64,000 bases of DNA from Pseudomonadota bacterium (GTDB lineage Bacteria > Pseudomonadota > Alphaproteobacteria > Dongiales > Dongiaceae). Under the pieces are notes generated by a model that saw only the letters and a list, made by a program, of their open reading frames with translations, was not told where the DNA came from and did no database searches. Shown here in pieces: positions 8,485 through 16,195 of the stretch. The stretch spans positions 124,001 through 188,000 of the forward strand of contig JACPDN010000013.1 of assembly GCA_016183985.1 (NCBI GenBank), written 5' to 3'. Positions within the stretch are counted from its first letter, which is position 1; every line of letters starts with the position of its first letter. Made by a program: the position numbers and the translations under genes.

Positions 8485-9437
8485 GCGGCGCATCGACTAC
8501 TGCCCATTCCGTCGTCGAGCCGTCGGCCAATTCGAAGCGTCTGGCCGGGTTCCTTGTCATCCTCTATGCCGTCGTCTCCATGGTGCCGCTGGCCTGGATC
8601 TTCGCCACCGGTTGGAAGACGCCGCCTGATTCCATTTCCTACCCGCCCAAGGTCGTCTTCAACCCGTCGCTGGAAGGGTATTGCAACCTCTTCACCACGC
8701 GGACGCGCCAGACGGCCGAGTACATCGCCGCCCTCGGCGCACCGAACGGCGAATGCGATGAGGTGACGCGGCGGCGTGAGATGGTGATCGCGGGTGCCTC
8801 GAACTATCTGCCGCGCTTTGCCAATTCGTTGATCATTGCCTTCGGCTCGACCTTCCTCGCCGTATCGCTCGGCGTCTTCTCGGCCTATGCCTTCTCGCGC
8901 TTCAAGATTCCGTTGGCCGACGATCTGCTGTTCTTCATCCTGTCGACGCGCATGATGCCGCCCATCGCGGTCGCCATCCCGATCTACCTGATGTACCGCG
9001 CGCTGGGCCTGTCGGATTCGGCCCTCGGCATGATCCTGCTCTATACCGCGGTCAACGTGTCGCTGGCCGTCTGGCTGCTCAAGGGTTTCATCGACGAAAT
9101 CCCGCGCGAGTATGAGGAGGCGGCCATGATCGACGGCTATACGCGCCTCCAGGCCTTCTTCAAGGTCGTCCTGCCGCAGGCGGCGACCGGCATCGCCGCC
9201 ACCGCGATCTTCTGCATGATCTTCGCGTGGAACGAATATGCCTTCGCCGTGCTGCTGACCTCAGGCCAGGCGCAAACGGCACCGCCCTTCATCCCGACCA
9301 TCATCGGCGAGGGCGGCATGGATTGGCCCGCCGTCGGTGCCGGCACCACGCTGTTCCTCATTCCGATCGTCGTCTTCACCGTGCTGTTGCGCAAGCATCT
9401 GCTGCGTGGCATCACCTTCGGTGCGGTGCGCAAATGA
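8481..9437 (+). CDS. Sugar ABC transporter permease (MalG type)
   Basis: A 318-aa second permease subunit with six predicted membrane spans and the EAA motif EEAAMIDGYTRLQAF with VVLPQA after it. Between the first and second spans there is a periplasmic insert of roughly 30 residues (around TRQTAEYIAALGAPNGE) beyond the usual size for this family. The start overlaps the upstream stop and its own stop overlaps the small membrane-protein start, so translation is coupled along the operon. Confidence 0.9.
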   Translation: MSGASTTAHSVVEPSANSKRLAGFLVILYAVVSMVPLAWIFATGWKTPPDSISYPPKVVFNPSLEGYCNLFTTRTRQTAEYIAALGAPNGECDEVTRRREMVIAGASNYLPRFANSLIIAFGSTFLAVSLGVFSAYAFSRFKIPLADDLLFFILSTRMMPPIAVAIPIYLMYRALGLSDSALGMILLYTAVNVSLAVWLLKGFIDEIPREYEEAAMIDGYTRLQAFFKVVLPQAATGIAATAIFCMIFAWNEYAFAVLLTSGQAQTAPPFIPTIIGEGGMDWPAVGAGTTLFLIPIVVFTVLLRKHLLRGITFGAVRK

Positions 9438-9646
9438 GCCCGGAACCCATGACCAAGACTTCTCGGCAGAGGCGTTGGCCGGGTTGGGCCCGGCGCGGGC
9501 TGATGGAGAATGTCGCCATCGCGCTCATCCTCATCGGCGTGTTCATGCTGGTGCAGCCTTTCTCAATCACGCTTTACGGCTGGTCATTCATCACCGTTCT
9601 TGTCGGTGTCGTGATGTTCACTGTCGTCAGCAAGTTCCCGGAGTGA
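9434..9646 (+). CDS. Small two-span membrane protein of the ABC operon
   Basis: A 70-aa protein whose ATG overlaps the permease stop as ATGA. After a basic N-terminus (KTSRQRRWPGWARRG) it has two hydrophobic stretches, ENVAIALILIGVFMLVQPF and WSFITVLVGVVMFTVV, and the charged tail SKFPE. It ends 3 nt before the first ATPase gene. Small membrane proteins of this kind accompany some CUT1 importers in Alphaproteobacteria, for example the glycerol-3-phosphate system of rhizobia, but I do not recognise this one. A role in assembling or stabilising the permease is inference. Confidence 0.8.
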   Translation: MSPEPMTKTSRQRRWPGWARRGLMENVAIALILIGVFMLVQPFSITLYGWSFITVLVGVVMFTVVSKFPE

Positions 9647-9649
9647 GTC

Positions 9650-10747
9650 ATGGCTGAGATCCGGGTCGAAAATCTGCACAAATCCTTCGGCGATTTCGCC
9701 GCCGTGAAGAACTCCAACTTCACCGTGGCCGATGGCGAATTCTTCGTCTTGCTGGGGCCGTCCGGTTGCGGCAAGACCACGACCTTGCGCATGATCGCGG
9801 GGCTGGAGCTGCCGACATCGGGGCGCATCCTGCTGGGCGGCGACGACGTCACTTTCAAGCGCGCGGCGGAGCGCGACATCGCTTTCGTCTTCCAGCTGTT
9901 CGCGCTCTATCCGCATATGAATGTCCGGGACAACATCGGTTTCTCGCTGAAATGCCAGGGCTTCAAGAAGGCCGAGATCCGCCGCCGCGTCGATGAGGCG
10001 GGGCGCATCCTGCGCATCGAGCATATCCTCGACAAATCGGTCTCGGGTCTTTCCAGCGGTGACCGGCAGCGTGTGGCCCTGGGCCGCGCCATCGTGCGCG
10101 AGCCGATGTGCTTCCTGATGGATGAGCCGTTGGGAGCCCTCGATTCCGAATTCCGCCATCTGATGTGCGGCGAGCTGCGGGGCTTGCACAATCGCCTGAA
10201 GGCCACCACGGTCTATGTCACCCATGACCAGTTGGAGGCCATGTCCATGGCCGACAAGATCGCGGTCATGAGTGGCGGCCTGGTCGAGCAGTTCGGCACG
10301 CCACAGGAAATCTACCAGCGGCCCGTCAGCATGTTCGTCGCCGATTTCATCGGCTCACCGCCGATGAACTTCCTGCGCTTCCAGAGCGGGCTTGCGCGCG
10401 GAACGGCCGAGGCACGGCTAGGTGATGCCTTCATCCAGATGCCGGCGGTGCATGAGGATGTGGCGCCCTCCAATCTGGTGCTGGGGGTACGGCCCGAGCA
10501 TATCCGTTTTGACGACGCCTCGCCGTTGCGTGGTGCCGTCTATGGTGCGGAATATCTGGGGACGACGCAGGTCGTGACCATCGATACCGAGTTCGGCCAG
10601 GTGAAGGCACGGACCAATTCGCACATCCAGGTGGCGCCGGGCGCCCATGTCGGGCTGCGCCTCAATCCCGATCGCCTGTCGTTGTTCCATGGCGAGGGCG
10701 GCCGTGCCATCAACACCGCTTTGTTCGAAGGAGGTTTCCATGGCTGA
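9650..10747 (+). CDS. Sugar ABC transporter ATP-binding protein 1 (atypical signature motif)
   Basis: A 365-aa MalK/UgpC-type ATPase. Walker A GPSGCGKTT is at 36-44, the Q-loop glutamine at 82, Walker B CFLMDEP near 154-160 and the switch histidine at 192 (THDQLEAM). The ABC signature is LSSGD (134-138) instead of LSGGQ, so the second glycine position of the motif is serine. A C-terminal MalK-like OB/TOBE region follows from about residue 235. A second ATPase gene overlaps its end; the two probably form a heterodimer in which one ATP site carries the altered signature (inference). Confidence 0.92.
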   Translation: MAEIRVENLHKSFGDFAAVKNSNFTVADGEFFVLLGPSGCGKTTTLRMIAGLELPTSGRILLGGDDVTFKRAAERDIAFVFQLFALYPHMNVRDNIGFSLKCQGFKKAEIRRRVDEAGRILRIEHILDKSVSGLSSGDRQRVALGRAIVREPMCFLMDEPLGALDSEFRHLMCGELRGLHNRLKATTVYVTHDQLEAMSMADKIAVMSGGLVEQFGTPQEIYQRPVSMFVADFIGSPPMNFLRFQSGLARGTAEARLGDAFIQMPAVHEDVAPSNLVLGVRPEHIRFDDASPLRGAVYGAEYLGTTQVVTIDTEFGQVKARTNSHIQVAPGAHVGLRLNPDRLSLFHGEGGRAINTALFEGGFHG

Positions 10748-11759
10748 GATCCGCCTGGAGGCCGTGACCAAGAATTTCGGCGACACAACGGCTGTCGCGA
10801 ATGTGGACCTCACGGTCCGTGACGGCGAGTTCGTCGTGCTGCTGGGGCCGACCGGTGCCGGCAAGACCACGACCTTGCGCCTGATCGCGGGTCTGGAAAA
10901 GCCGGATGAAGGACGCCTCTTCATTGGCGGGCGCGATGCGGCGCCGTTGTCGCCGGCGGAGCGCGATGTCGCCTTCGTCTTCCAGCAATACTCGCTCTAT
11001 CCGCATCTCAGCGTGTACGAGAATCTGGCCTTTCCGCTGCGCTCACCGGTGCGGCGCCGGGACGAGGCAACAATTCGCAAGACCGTCGAACGCGTCGCCA
11101 GCATGCTGCGCATCGAGAAGAAGCTGCAGAACCGGGCGACGCGCCTCTCGGGCGGCGAGATGCAGCGTGTCGCCATCGGCCGCGCGCTGGTGCGCTCACC
11201 CTCGATCTATCTGATGGACGAGCCGCTCTCCTCGCTCGACGCCAAGTTGCGCTCCGATATGCGGCTGGAATTGCAGCACATCCAGCGCGATCTGGGCGCC
11301 ACGATGCTCTATGTGACCCATGACCAGATCGAGGCCATGACCATGGCAACGCGGATCGGCGTGTTGGATCACGGGCGGCTGGTGCAGGTGGGAACGCCCC
11401 GAGAAATCTATGAAGCGCCGCGCAATGTCTATGTGGCGACGCGGCTCGGCATGCCGTCGATCAACCTGCTGCCGGCGGCGGCCTTTGCCGGCCAGCCGAT
11501 GCCGCCCGGGGCTGCCACCATCGGTGCCCGGACCGAGCATGTGGTGGTGGGGCGTACGACACAAGGTCGCAGTGCCGCCGCCAAGGTTGACTGGATTGAG
11601 CATCTCGGCGACCAGAACCATCTGCATTTGAGCCTGGGCGAGCACAAGCTGGTGACCCTGGTCGATCCGGACATGGCCTTGTCGGTGGGCGATGCCGTCG
11701 ATCTCAGCCTCAAAGGCGCGCTCTATTTCGGCGCCGATGGCGAGCGGATCGCAGCGTAA
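10740..11759 (+). CDS. Sugar ABC transporter ATP-binding protein 2
   Basis: A 339-aa MalK/UgpC-type ATPase with canonical motifs: Walker A GPTGAGKTT (36-44), Q-loop glutamine near 82, signature LSGGE (136-140), Walker B IYLMDEP and switch His194. An AAGGAGG ribosome site inside the end of the upstream gene fixes the start, so the two ATPase genes overlap by 8 nt. Its N-terminus (MAEIRLE) closely mirrors ATPase 1 (MAEIRVE), consistent with tandem duplication followed by divergence. Paired ATPases are known for the rhizobial glpST genes. Confidence 0.93.
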   Translation: MAEIRLEAVTKNFGDTTAVANVDLTVRDGEFVVLLGPTGAGKTTTLRLIAGLEKPDEGRLFIGGRDAAPLSPAERDVAFVFQQYSLYPHLSVYENLAFPLRSPVRRRDEATIRKTVERVASMLRIEKKLQNRATRLSGGEMQRVAIGRALVRSPSIYLMDEPLSSLDAKLRSDMRLELQHIQRDLGATMLYVTHDQIEAMTMATRIGVLDHGRLVQVGTPREIYEAPRNVYVATRLGMPSINLLPAAAFAGQPMPPGAATIGARTEHVVVGRTTQGRSAAAKVDWIEHLGDQNHLHLSLGEHKLVTLVDPDMALSVGDAVDLSLKGALYFGADGERIAA

Positions 11760-11783
11760 GGGATCAGTAGTGGAACGGATGGC

Positions 11784-12395
11784 ATGACGAATAGTGTGGA
11801 ACTTCGCCAGAAACTGGTTTCAGCGGTGCTGCAGGTCGTCGAGCAGCATGCCGAGGAGCTGACCTCGCTCGACCAGGCGATCGGTGACGGCGATCACGGC
11901 ATCAATATGAAGCGCGGCTTCGAAGCGGTTGCGGCCGATGCGGCGAGCCTGACGTCAAAGCCCTGGCCGGAGTTCCTCAAAGGCGTCGGTATGACGCTGG
12001 TGATGAAGGTGGGCGGCGCCTCCGGGCCGCTGTTCGGCACGCTGTTCATGACCTTGGGCAAGGAACTGCCGCCCGAGCCGACAAGCGCCGACCTGGTAAA
12101 GGCGTTCCGTGCCGCCATCGTCGCCGTGCAGGGTCGCGGCAAGGCAGAACCCGGGCAAAAGACCATGTTGGATGTGCTCGTCCCGGTGGCCGAGCAATTG
12201 GAGGGCGGCAATCTCGACCTTGGCGCATTGGTGGCCAAGGGCCATGCCGCAGCCGAGGCGACAATACCGATCAAGGCCATTCGCGGCCGCGCGTCCTTCT
12301 TGGGAGACCGGTCGATCGGGCATATGGATCCAGGCGCCAGGTCATCGGCCTTGCTGATCGAGGCCGTGGCGGATGTTTTGAAGGAAGTGGCATGA
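11784..12395 (+). CDS. dhaL: Dihydroxyacetone kinase ADP-binding subunit DhaL
   Basis: A 203-aa DhaL-type protein. In PTS-type DHA kinases DhaL holds a tightly bound ADP that is rephosphorylated by DhaM and passes its phosphate to dihydroxyacetone held on DhaK. The metal-ligand aspartates of E. coli DhaL (30, 35, 37) are at the same positions here in DQAIGDGDHG. GGASGPLFGTLF and GARSSALLIEA match the nucleotide-binding loops. It starts 24 nt after the second ATPase and overlaps dhaM by 4 nt. Confidence 0.95.
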   Translation: MTNSVELRQKLVSAVLQVVEQHAEELTSLDQAIGDGDHGINMKRGFEAVAADAASLTSKPWPEFLKGVGMTLVMKVGGASGPLFGTLFMTLGKELPPEPTSADLVKAFRAAIVAVQGRGKAEPGQKTMLDVLVPVAEQLEGGNLDLGALVAKGHAAAEATIPIKAIRGRASFLGDRSIGHMDPGARSSALLIEAVADVLKEVA

Positions 12396-12781
12396 GTTGC
12401 GTCGGTATCGTCATCGTTTCCCATTCGCCCAAGGTGGCTGAAGGGGCCGCCGACATGGTGCGGCAGATGGTTGGGCCGGAAGTGCCGCTGGCCTGGTGCG
12501 GCGGCGATCCGGCGGGCAATCTCGGCACCTCGGTCGAGCGCATTCTGGAGGCGATCGAGAAGGCCTGGTCGGAGGCGGGTGTCGCCATCCTGGTCGACCT
12601 CGGCGGAGCGGAGACAAATTCGGAAATGGCGGTCGAGATGCTGCCCGAGGACCGGCAAGGCAAGGTTGTGGTCTGTAACGCGCCAATCGTCGAGGGTGCC
12701 GTGATTGCAGCGACCGAAGCCTCTGGCGGGTCGGCGCTGGACATCGTGCAGCGAACAGCCGAAGAACTGTCGCCGCAGTAA
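12392..12781 (+). CDS. dhaM: PTS EIIA component of dihydroxyacetone kinase, DhaM type
   Basis: A 129-aa mannose-type EIIA domain. His11 in IVSHSPKVAEG is the expected phosphoryl acceptor, and DLGGAETNSEMA plus VVVCNAPIVEGA match the DhaM family. In E. coli DhaM this domain is fused to HPr-like and EI-like domains; here the same functions are three separate genes. It receives phosphate from HPr and transfers it to ADP on DhaL. Confidence 0.93.
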   Translation: MSCVGIVIVSHSPKVAEGAADMVRQMVGPEVPLAWCGGDPAGNLGTSVERILEAIEKAWSEAGVAILVDLGGAETNSEMAVEMLPEDRQGKVVVCNAPIVEGAVIAATEASGGSALDIVQRTAEELSPQ

Positions 12782-12820
12782 CAACGGCGAATCGCGTAGG
12801 GAAATCCGAATCAGGTGAAC

Positions 12821-13153
12821 ATGAGCGAGACAGCGATCAAGGCGGCCATCGAAATCACCAATCCGACGGGGCTGCATGCCCGGCCGGCGGTGAAGATGAC
12901 CAAGCTCGCCAAATCGTTCGCCGCCAAGGTGCAACTGGCTTTCGATGCCGGGGGCCCCTGGATCGATGCCAAGAGTGTGGTGAAGGTGATGGCCCTGAAG
13001 GCGCCCAAGGGTGCGGTCTTGCATTTCACTGCCAATGGCGCGGATGCGGAAGGTGCGGTCGCGGCCCTGGTAGATCTGGTGAAACGCGATTTTGACGAGA
13101 ATCATGAAGATGGAGCGGCTGACGCTGTCGCCGGCCAAGGGCATGGCGGCTGA
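12821..13153 (+). CDS. HPr-family phosphocarrier protein
   Basis: A 110-aa HPr. The active-site histidine is His19 in NPTGLHARPA, and the KSVVKVM segment corresponds to the regulatory-serine region of HPr. AGG 5 nt before the ATG favours this start; a GTG two codons upstream is possible. The HPr fold should finish near DLVKRDFDE, so the last 18 or so residues (glycine, alanine and acidic) look like an extension created by overlap with the enzyme I gene. It links enzyme I to DhaM. Confidence 0.92.
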   Translation: MSETAIKAAIEITNPTGLHARPAVKMTKLAKSFAAKVQLAFDAGGPWIDAKSVVKVMALKAPKGAVLHFTANGADAEGAVAALVDLVKRDFDENHEDGAADAVAGQGHGG

Positions 13154-14744
13154 AGCCTGGCATACGGGCCGACCGGCTTCGCCGGGCCTCGTTGCTGGCC
13201 CGCTTTTCATCGCACGGCCGATGATCCATCGCGAGAGTGTGGCGGGTAGCCCGGCGGAAGAAGCGGCCAAGCTCCGCAGTGCGATCACTACCTCCATTGC
13301 GGCCATTGAGGCGTTACAGGCGAAAGCCAGCGACGATGCGGCCGAGATCCTGGAATTCCAGATCGCGATGCTGGGCGACGAGGCATTGGCGGAAGGCGCC
13401 TTCGCGGCCATCCTCGATGGGGTAGCCGCCGATGCGGCCTGGACGACGGCGCTCGATGTGCAGATCGCCGAATATGCGGTGGCGGAAGACGAGTATTTCC
13501 GCGCCCGTGCCAGCGACCTCAGCGACATTCGTGACCGGGTGCTCGAGAACCTGCTGGGTGGCGGCGGTGCCTTGCCGCCGGCCGGCGCCATTTATCTTGG
13601 CGAAGACATGCAGCCATCGCGTTTCCTCGCTTGCGATTGGTCGGCGGGCGGCGGGATCGCGCTGACCGGTGGCAGCCCGAGCAGTCATGTCGCCATGCTG
13701 GCCCGCGCGCGTGGCGTGCCGATGGTGGTGGGGTTGAAGCTGGATCTGGCCGCGGTGAAAAGCGCGGATGCCGCGTTACTGGATGGCGAAGGCGGCCGGA
13801 TCAATGTGGCGCCGAGCGCCGAGGCGACCGAGGCGTTCCACAGCGATGTCGCCAAGGCCAGCAACGATGCGGCGCGCTGGGAGAAATACCTGCTGCAGCC
13901 GGGTAAGACGGCTGATGGCGAACGGGTGCTGACGCAGATCAATGTCGCAGCACCTGAGGAACTCGACAGCCTTGATCCAGCGATCTGCGACGGCATCGGC
14001 CTGGTCCGCACCGAGTTCCTGTTCCACGACCAGCCGCGTCTGCCGGATGAGGCGAGCCAATATGCCGTCTATCACCGGATCATCACCTGGGCGGCGGGGC
14101 GCCCGGTGACCATCCGGACACTTGATGCCGGTGGCGACAAGCCGATTGCCGGCCTGTCGATGGAAGCCGAATCCAATCCGTTCCTGGGCTTGCGCGGCAT
14201 CCGCCTGTCGCTGGCCTATCCGGAAATCTTCCGTGTGCAGTTGCGGGCCTTGGCGCGCGCCGCAGCAGCGGGGCCGCTCAAAATCATGCTGCCGATGGTA
14301 ACGGTGCCGGACGAGATCACGGCAACGGCAACCTTGCTCGATGACGAGTTTGCCAAGCTGCAGGCAGCGGGCGTTCCCTGTCGACGACCGGATCTCGGCA
14401 TCATGGTCGAGGTGCCGGCGACAGCGCTGGCGATCGAGCATTATCCGGCAGCGTTCTTCTCGATCGGTTCCAATGACCTTACGCAATATGTCACGGCGTC
14501 GGCGCGCGACATCGCAGCCGTTGCCGGCTTGAACGACACGGCCAATCCGGCGGTGCTGCGCCTCATCGGCGAGGTGGCGGGCTATGGCCGCAAGGCCGGG
14601 ATCGATGTCAGCCTGTGTGGCGATGCGGGCGGCGATCCGCGCCTGCTGCCGCTGCTGCTCAGCGCCGGCATGCGCAATGTCTCGATGGCGCCAAAGATGC
14701 TGGCGCGCGCCAAATCCGTCATCGCCGAATGGCGCGCGTCATGA
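13104..14744 (+). CDS. ptsI: PTS enzyme I (phosphoenolpyruvate-protein phosphotransferase)
   Basis: A 546-aa enzyme I, slightly shorter than the usual 570. The phosphohistidine lies in GGSPSSHVAMLARARG (about residue 195). The C-terminal PEP-binding barrel has GIGLVRTEFLF, GSNDLTQYV and the catalytic-cysteine segment SLCGDAGGD. The start is uncertain because the gene overlaps HPr: ATG 13104, ATG 13110 and ATG 13143 are all in frame, and 13143 would leave an 11-nt overlap. The protein takes phosphate from PEP and passes it to HPr, so DHA phosphorylation here would consume PEP rather than ATP. Confidence 0.93.
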   Translation: MKMERLTLSPAKGMAAEAWHTGRPASPGLVAGPLFIARPMIHRESVAGSPAEEAAKLRSAITTSIAAIEALQAKASDDAAEILEFQIAMLGDEALAEGAFAAILDGVAADAAWTTALDVQIAEYAVAEDEYFRARASDLSDIRDRVLENLLGGGGALPPAGAIYLGEDMQPSRFLACDWSAGGGIALTGGSPSSHVAMLARARGVPMVVGLKLDLAAVKSADAALLDGEGGRINVAPSAEATEAFHSDVAKASNDAARWEKYLLQPGKTADGERVLTQINVAAPEELDSLDPAICDGIGLVRTEFLFHDQPRLPDEASQYAVYHRIITWAAGRPVTIRTLDAGGDKPIAGLSMEAESNPFLGLRGIRLSLAYPEIFRVQLRALARAAAAGPLKIMLPMVTVPDEITATATLLDDEFAKLQAAGVPCRRPDLGIMVEVPATALAIEHYPAAFFSIGSNDLTQYVTASARDIAAVAGLNDTANPAVLRLIGEVAGYGRKAGIDVSLCGDAGGDPRLLPLLLSAGMRNVSMAPKMLARAKSVIAEWRAS

Positions 14745-15166
14745 GCGGTGAGCCTGAGAATGTGAGCCCTGAGGCCTCGGCCATGGCCGAGTACAAGGGC
14801 ATCCTGCAACGCCTGCTCGACAACCGGCCGTCGGGCACGCGGCAGCGCCTGGCACATGCCTTGGGCAAGAACCGCAGCTTCATCACGCAGATCACCAACG
14901 CGAGCTATGCCGTGCCGATTCCGGCGCCACATCTCGAGACCATTTTCGAGATCGTGCATTTTCCGACCCATGAACGGCAGGCCTTTCTCGATGCCTATGG
15001 CCGCGCACATCCGGGTCGGCTGCAGCGCGCGCAATCGAGCCGCCGCATCCGCACAGCGACCTTGCATGTGCCGGACCTGGGCGATGAAGAGCGCAATCGC
15101 CGCCTTGACCATATGCTGAGTGAGCTTGCCGTCCAGGTCGCCAAGATCGTCGAAGACGGCCACTAA
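14741..15166 (+). CDS. Small helix-turn-helix-like protein inside the dha operon
   Basis: A 141-aa protein whose ATG overlaps the enzyme I stop as ATGA. Residues about 33-53 (TRQRLAHALGKNRSFITQITN) read like an XRE-type helix-turn-helix in which the recognition helix follows GKNRS. The middle contains FPTHERQAFLDAYGRAHPGR and an arginine-rich linker, and the C-terminal 30 residues form a charged helix (DEERNRRLDHMLSEL). I do not recognise the family. Coupled between enzyme I and DhaK, it may sense phosphoryl flux or regulate the operon (inference). Confidence 0.82.
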   Translation: MSGEPENVSPEASAMAEYKGILQRLLDNRPSGTRQRLAHALGKNRSFITQITNASYAVPIPAPHLETIFEIVHFPTHERQAFLDAYGRAHPGRLQRAQSSRRIRTATLHVPDLGDEERNRRLDHMLSELAVQVAKIVEDGH

Positions 15167-15190
15167 CAATCAAGTCTGGGAGAGTCCGAG

Positions 15191-16192
15191 ATGAAGAAGC
15201 TGATCAATGCCGTCGACAACGTTCTGTCGGAAACGCTCGACGGCTTTGCCGCGGCCCATGCCGATATCGTGGAACTGGGCGAGGAGCGGAAGTTCATCCG
15301 CCGTCGCTCGTTGAAGAAGGGGAAGGTCGGCCTCATTTCAGGTGGCGGTTCGGGGCATGAACCATTGCATGGCGGTTTTGTCGGGCACGGCATGCTGGAC
15401 GCGGCGTGTCCCGGCCAGGTCTTCACCTCGCCGACACCGGACCAGATGCTGGCGGCGGCGCAGGCTGTCGATACCGGCGGCGGCGTGCTCTTCATCGTCA
15501 AGAATTACGAGGGCGACGTGATGAACTTTGCCATGGCGGCGGAGATGGCCGGCGACATGATCGGCAGCCCGATCGCCACCATCATCACCGATGATGACGT
15601 GGCCGTTGAAACCTCGACCTATTCGACCGGGCGCCGCGGCGTGGCCGGCACTCTGATCGTCGAGCGCCTGGTCGGTGCGGCGGCGGAACAGGGCCAGGAT
15701 ATCAACGCGCTCCAAGCCTACGGCAAGGCGGTCAATGCGCGGACGCGCTCGATGGGTGTGGCGCTTACCAGCTGCACCGTGCCGGCCGCCGGCAAGCCGA
15801 CCTTCAGCCTTGCCGAGAACGAGATGGAAATGGGCGTCGGCATCCATGGCGAGCCCGGGCGTCGCCGCGTGAAGCTGACCTCGGCCGACGACATCGCGGC
15901 CGAAATGATGGGGGCTATCACCGGCGATCTGGCGCCCAAGCCCGGCCAGCAGGCGGTGCTGCTGGTCAACGGGTTCGGCGGCACGCCTTCGATGGAGCTT
16001 TACCTGATGTGCAACGCGGCCCGGAAGATCCTCGCCGGGCAGAAGGTGCTGGTGGCGCGCTGCCTCGTTGGCTCCTATGTGACGTCGCTGGAGATGGCCG
16101 GTTGTTCACTCACCTTGGCGCTGGTCGAGGATAGCGATCTGGCCTTGTGGGATTCGCCGGTCCATACCGCCGCCTTGCGCTGGAAGATGTAG
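15191..16192 (+). CDS. dhaK: Dihydroxyacetone kinase substrate-binding subunit DhaK
   Basis: A 333-aa DhaK. The DHA-binding histidine is His219 in VGIHGEPG (His218 in E. coli DhaK), and GGGSGHEP (51-58) supplies the conserved second histidine. GGGVLFIVKNYEGD and ITDDDVAV are also family segments. GGGAGAG-type purines lie just before the ATG. It is the last gene of the operon. DHA is the default substrate; related kinases act on erythrulose, so another short ketose delivered by the ABC importer cannot be excluded. Confidence 0.95.
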   Translation: MKKLINAVDNVLSETLDGFAAAHADIVELGEERKFIRRRSLKKGKVGLISGGGSGHEPLHGGFVGHGMLDAACPGQVFTSPTPDQMLAAAQAVDTGGGVLFIVKNYEGDVMNFAMAAEMAGDMIGSPIATIITDDDVAVETSTYSTGRRGVAGTLIVERLVGAAAEQGQDINALQAYGKAVNARTRSMGVALTSCTVPAAGKPTFSLAENEMEMGVGIHGEPGRRRVKLTSADDIAAEMMGAITGDLAPKPGQQAVLLVNGFGGTPSMELYLMCNAARKILAGQKVLVARCLVGSYVTSLEMAGCSLTLALVEDSDLALWDSPVHTAALRWKM

Positions 16193-16195
16193 GCG

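Noticed and set aside
12815-12820. GTG as start of HPr, two codons earlier
   Set aside because: The AGG purine stretch includes this GTG, so it leaves no ribosome-site spacing; ATG 12821 fits better.
11894-13591. 565-codon minus-strand open frame opposite dhaL-dhaM-HPr
   Set aside because: The sense strand holds DhaL, EIIA and HPr with active-site motifs; the antisense product is Ser/Arg/Ala-rich without motif.
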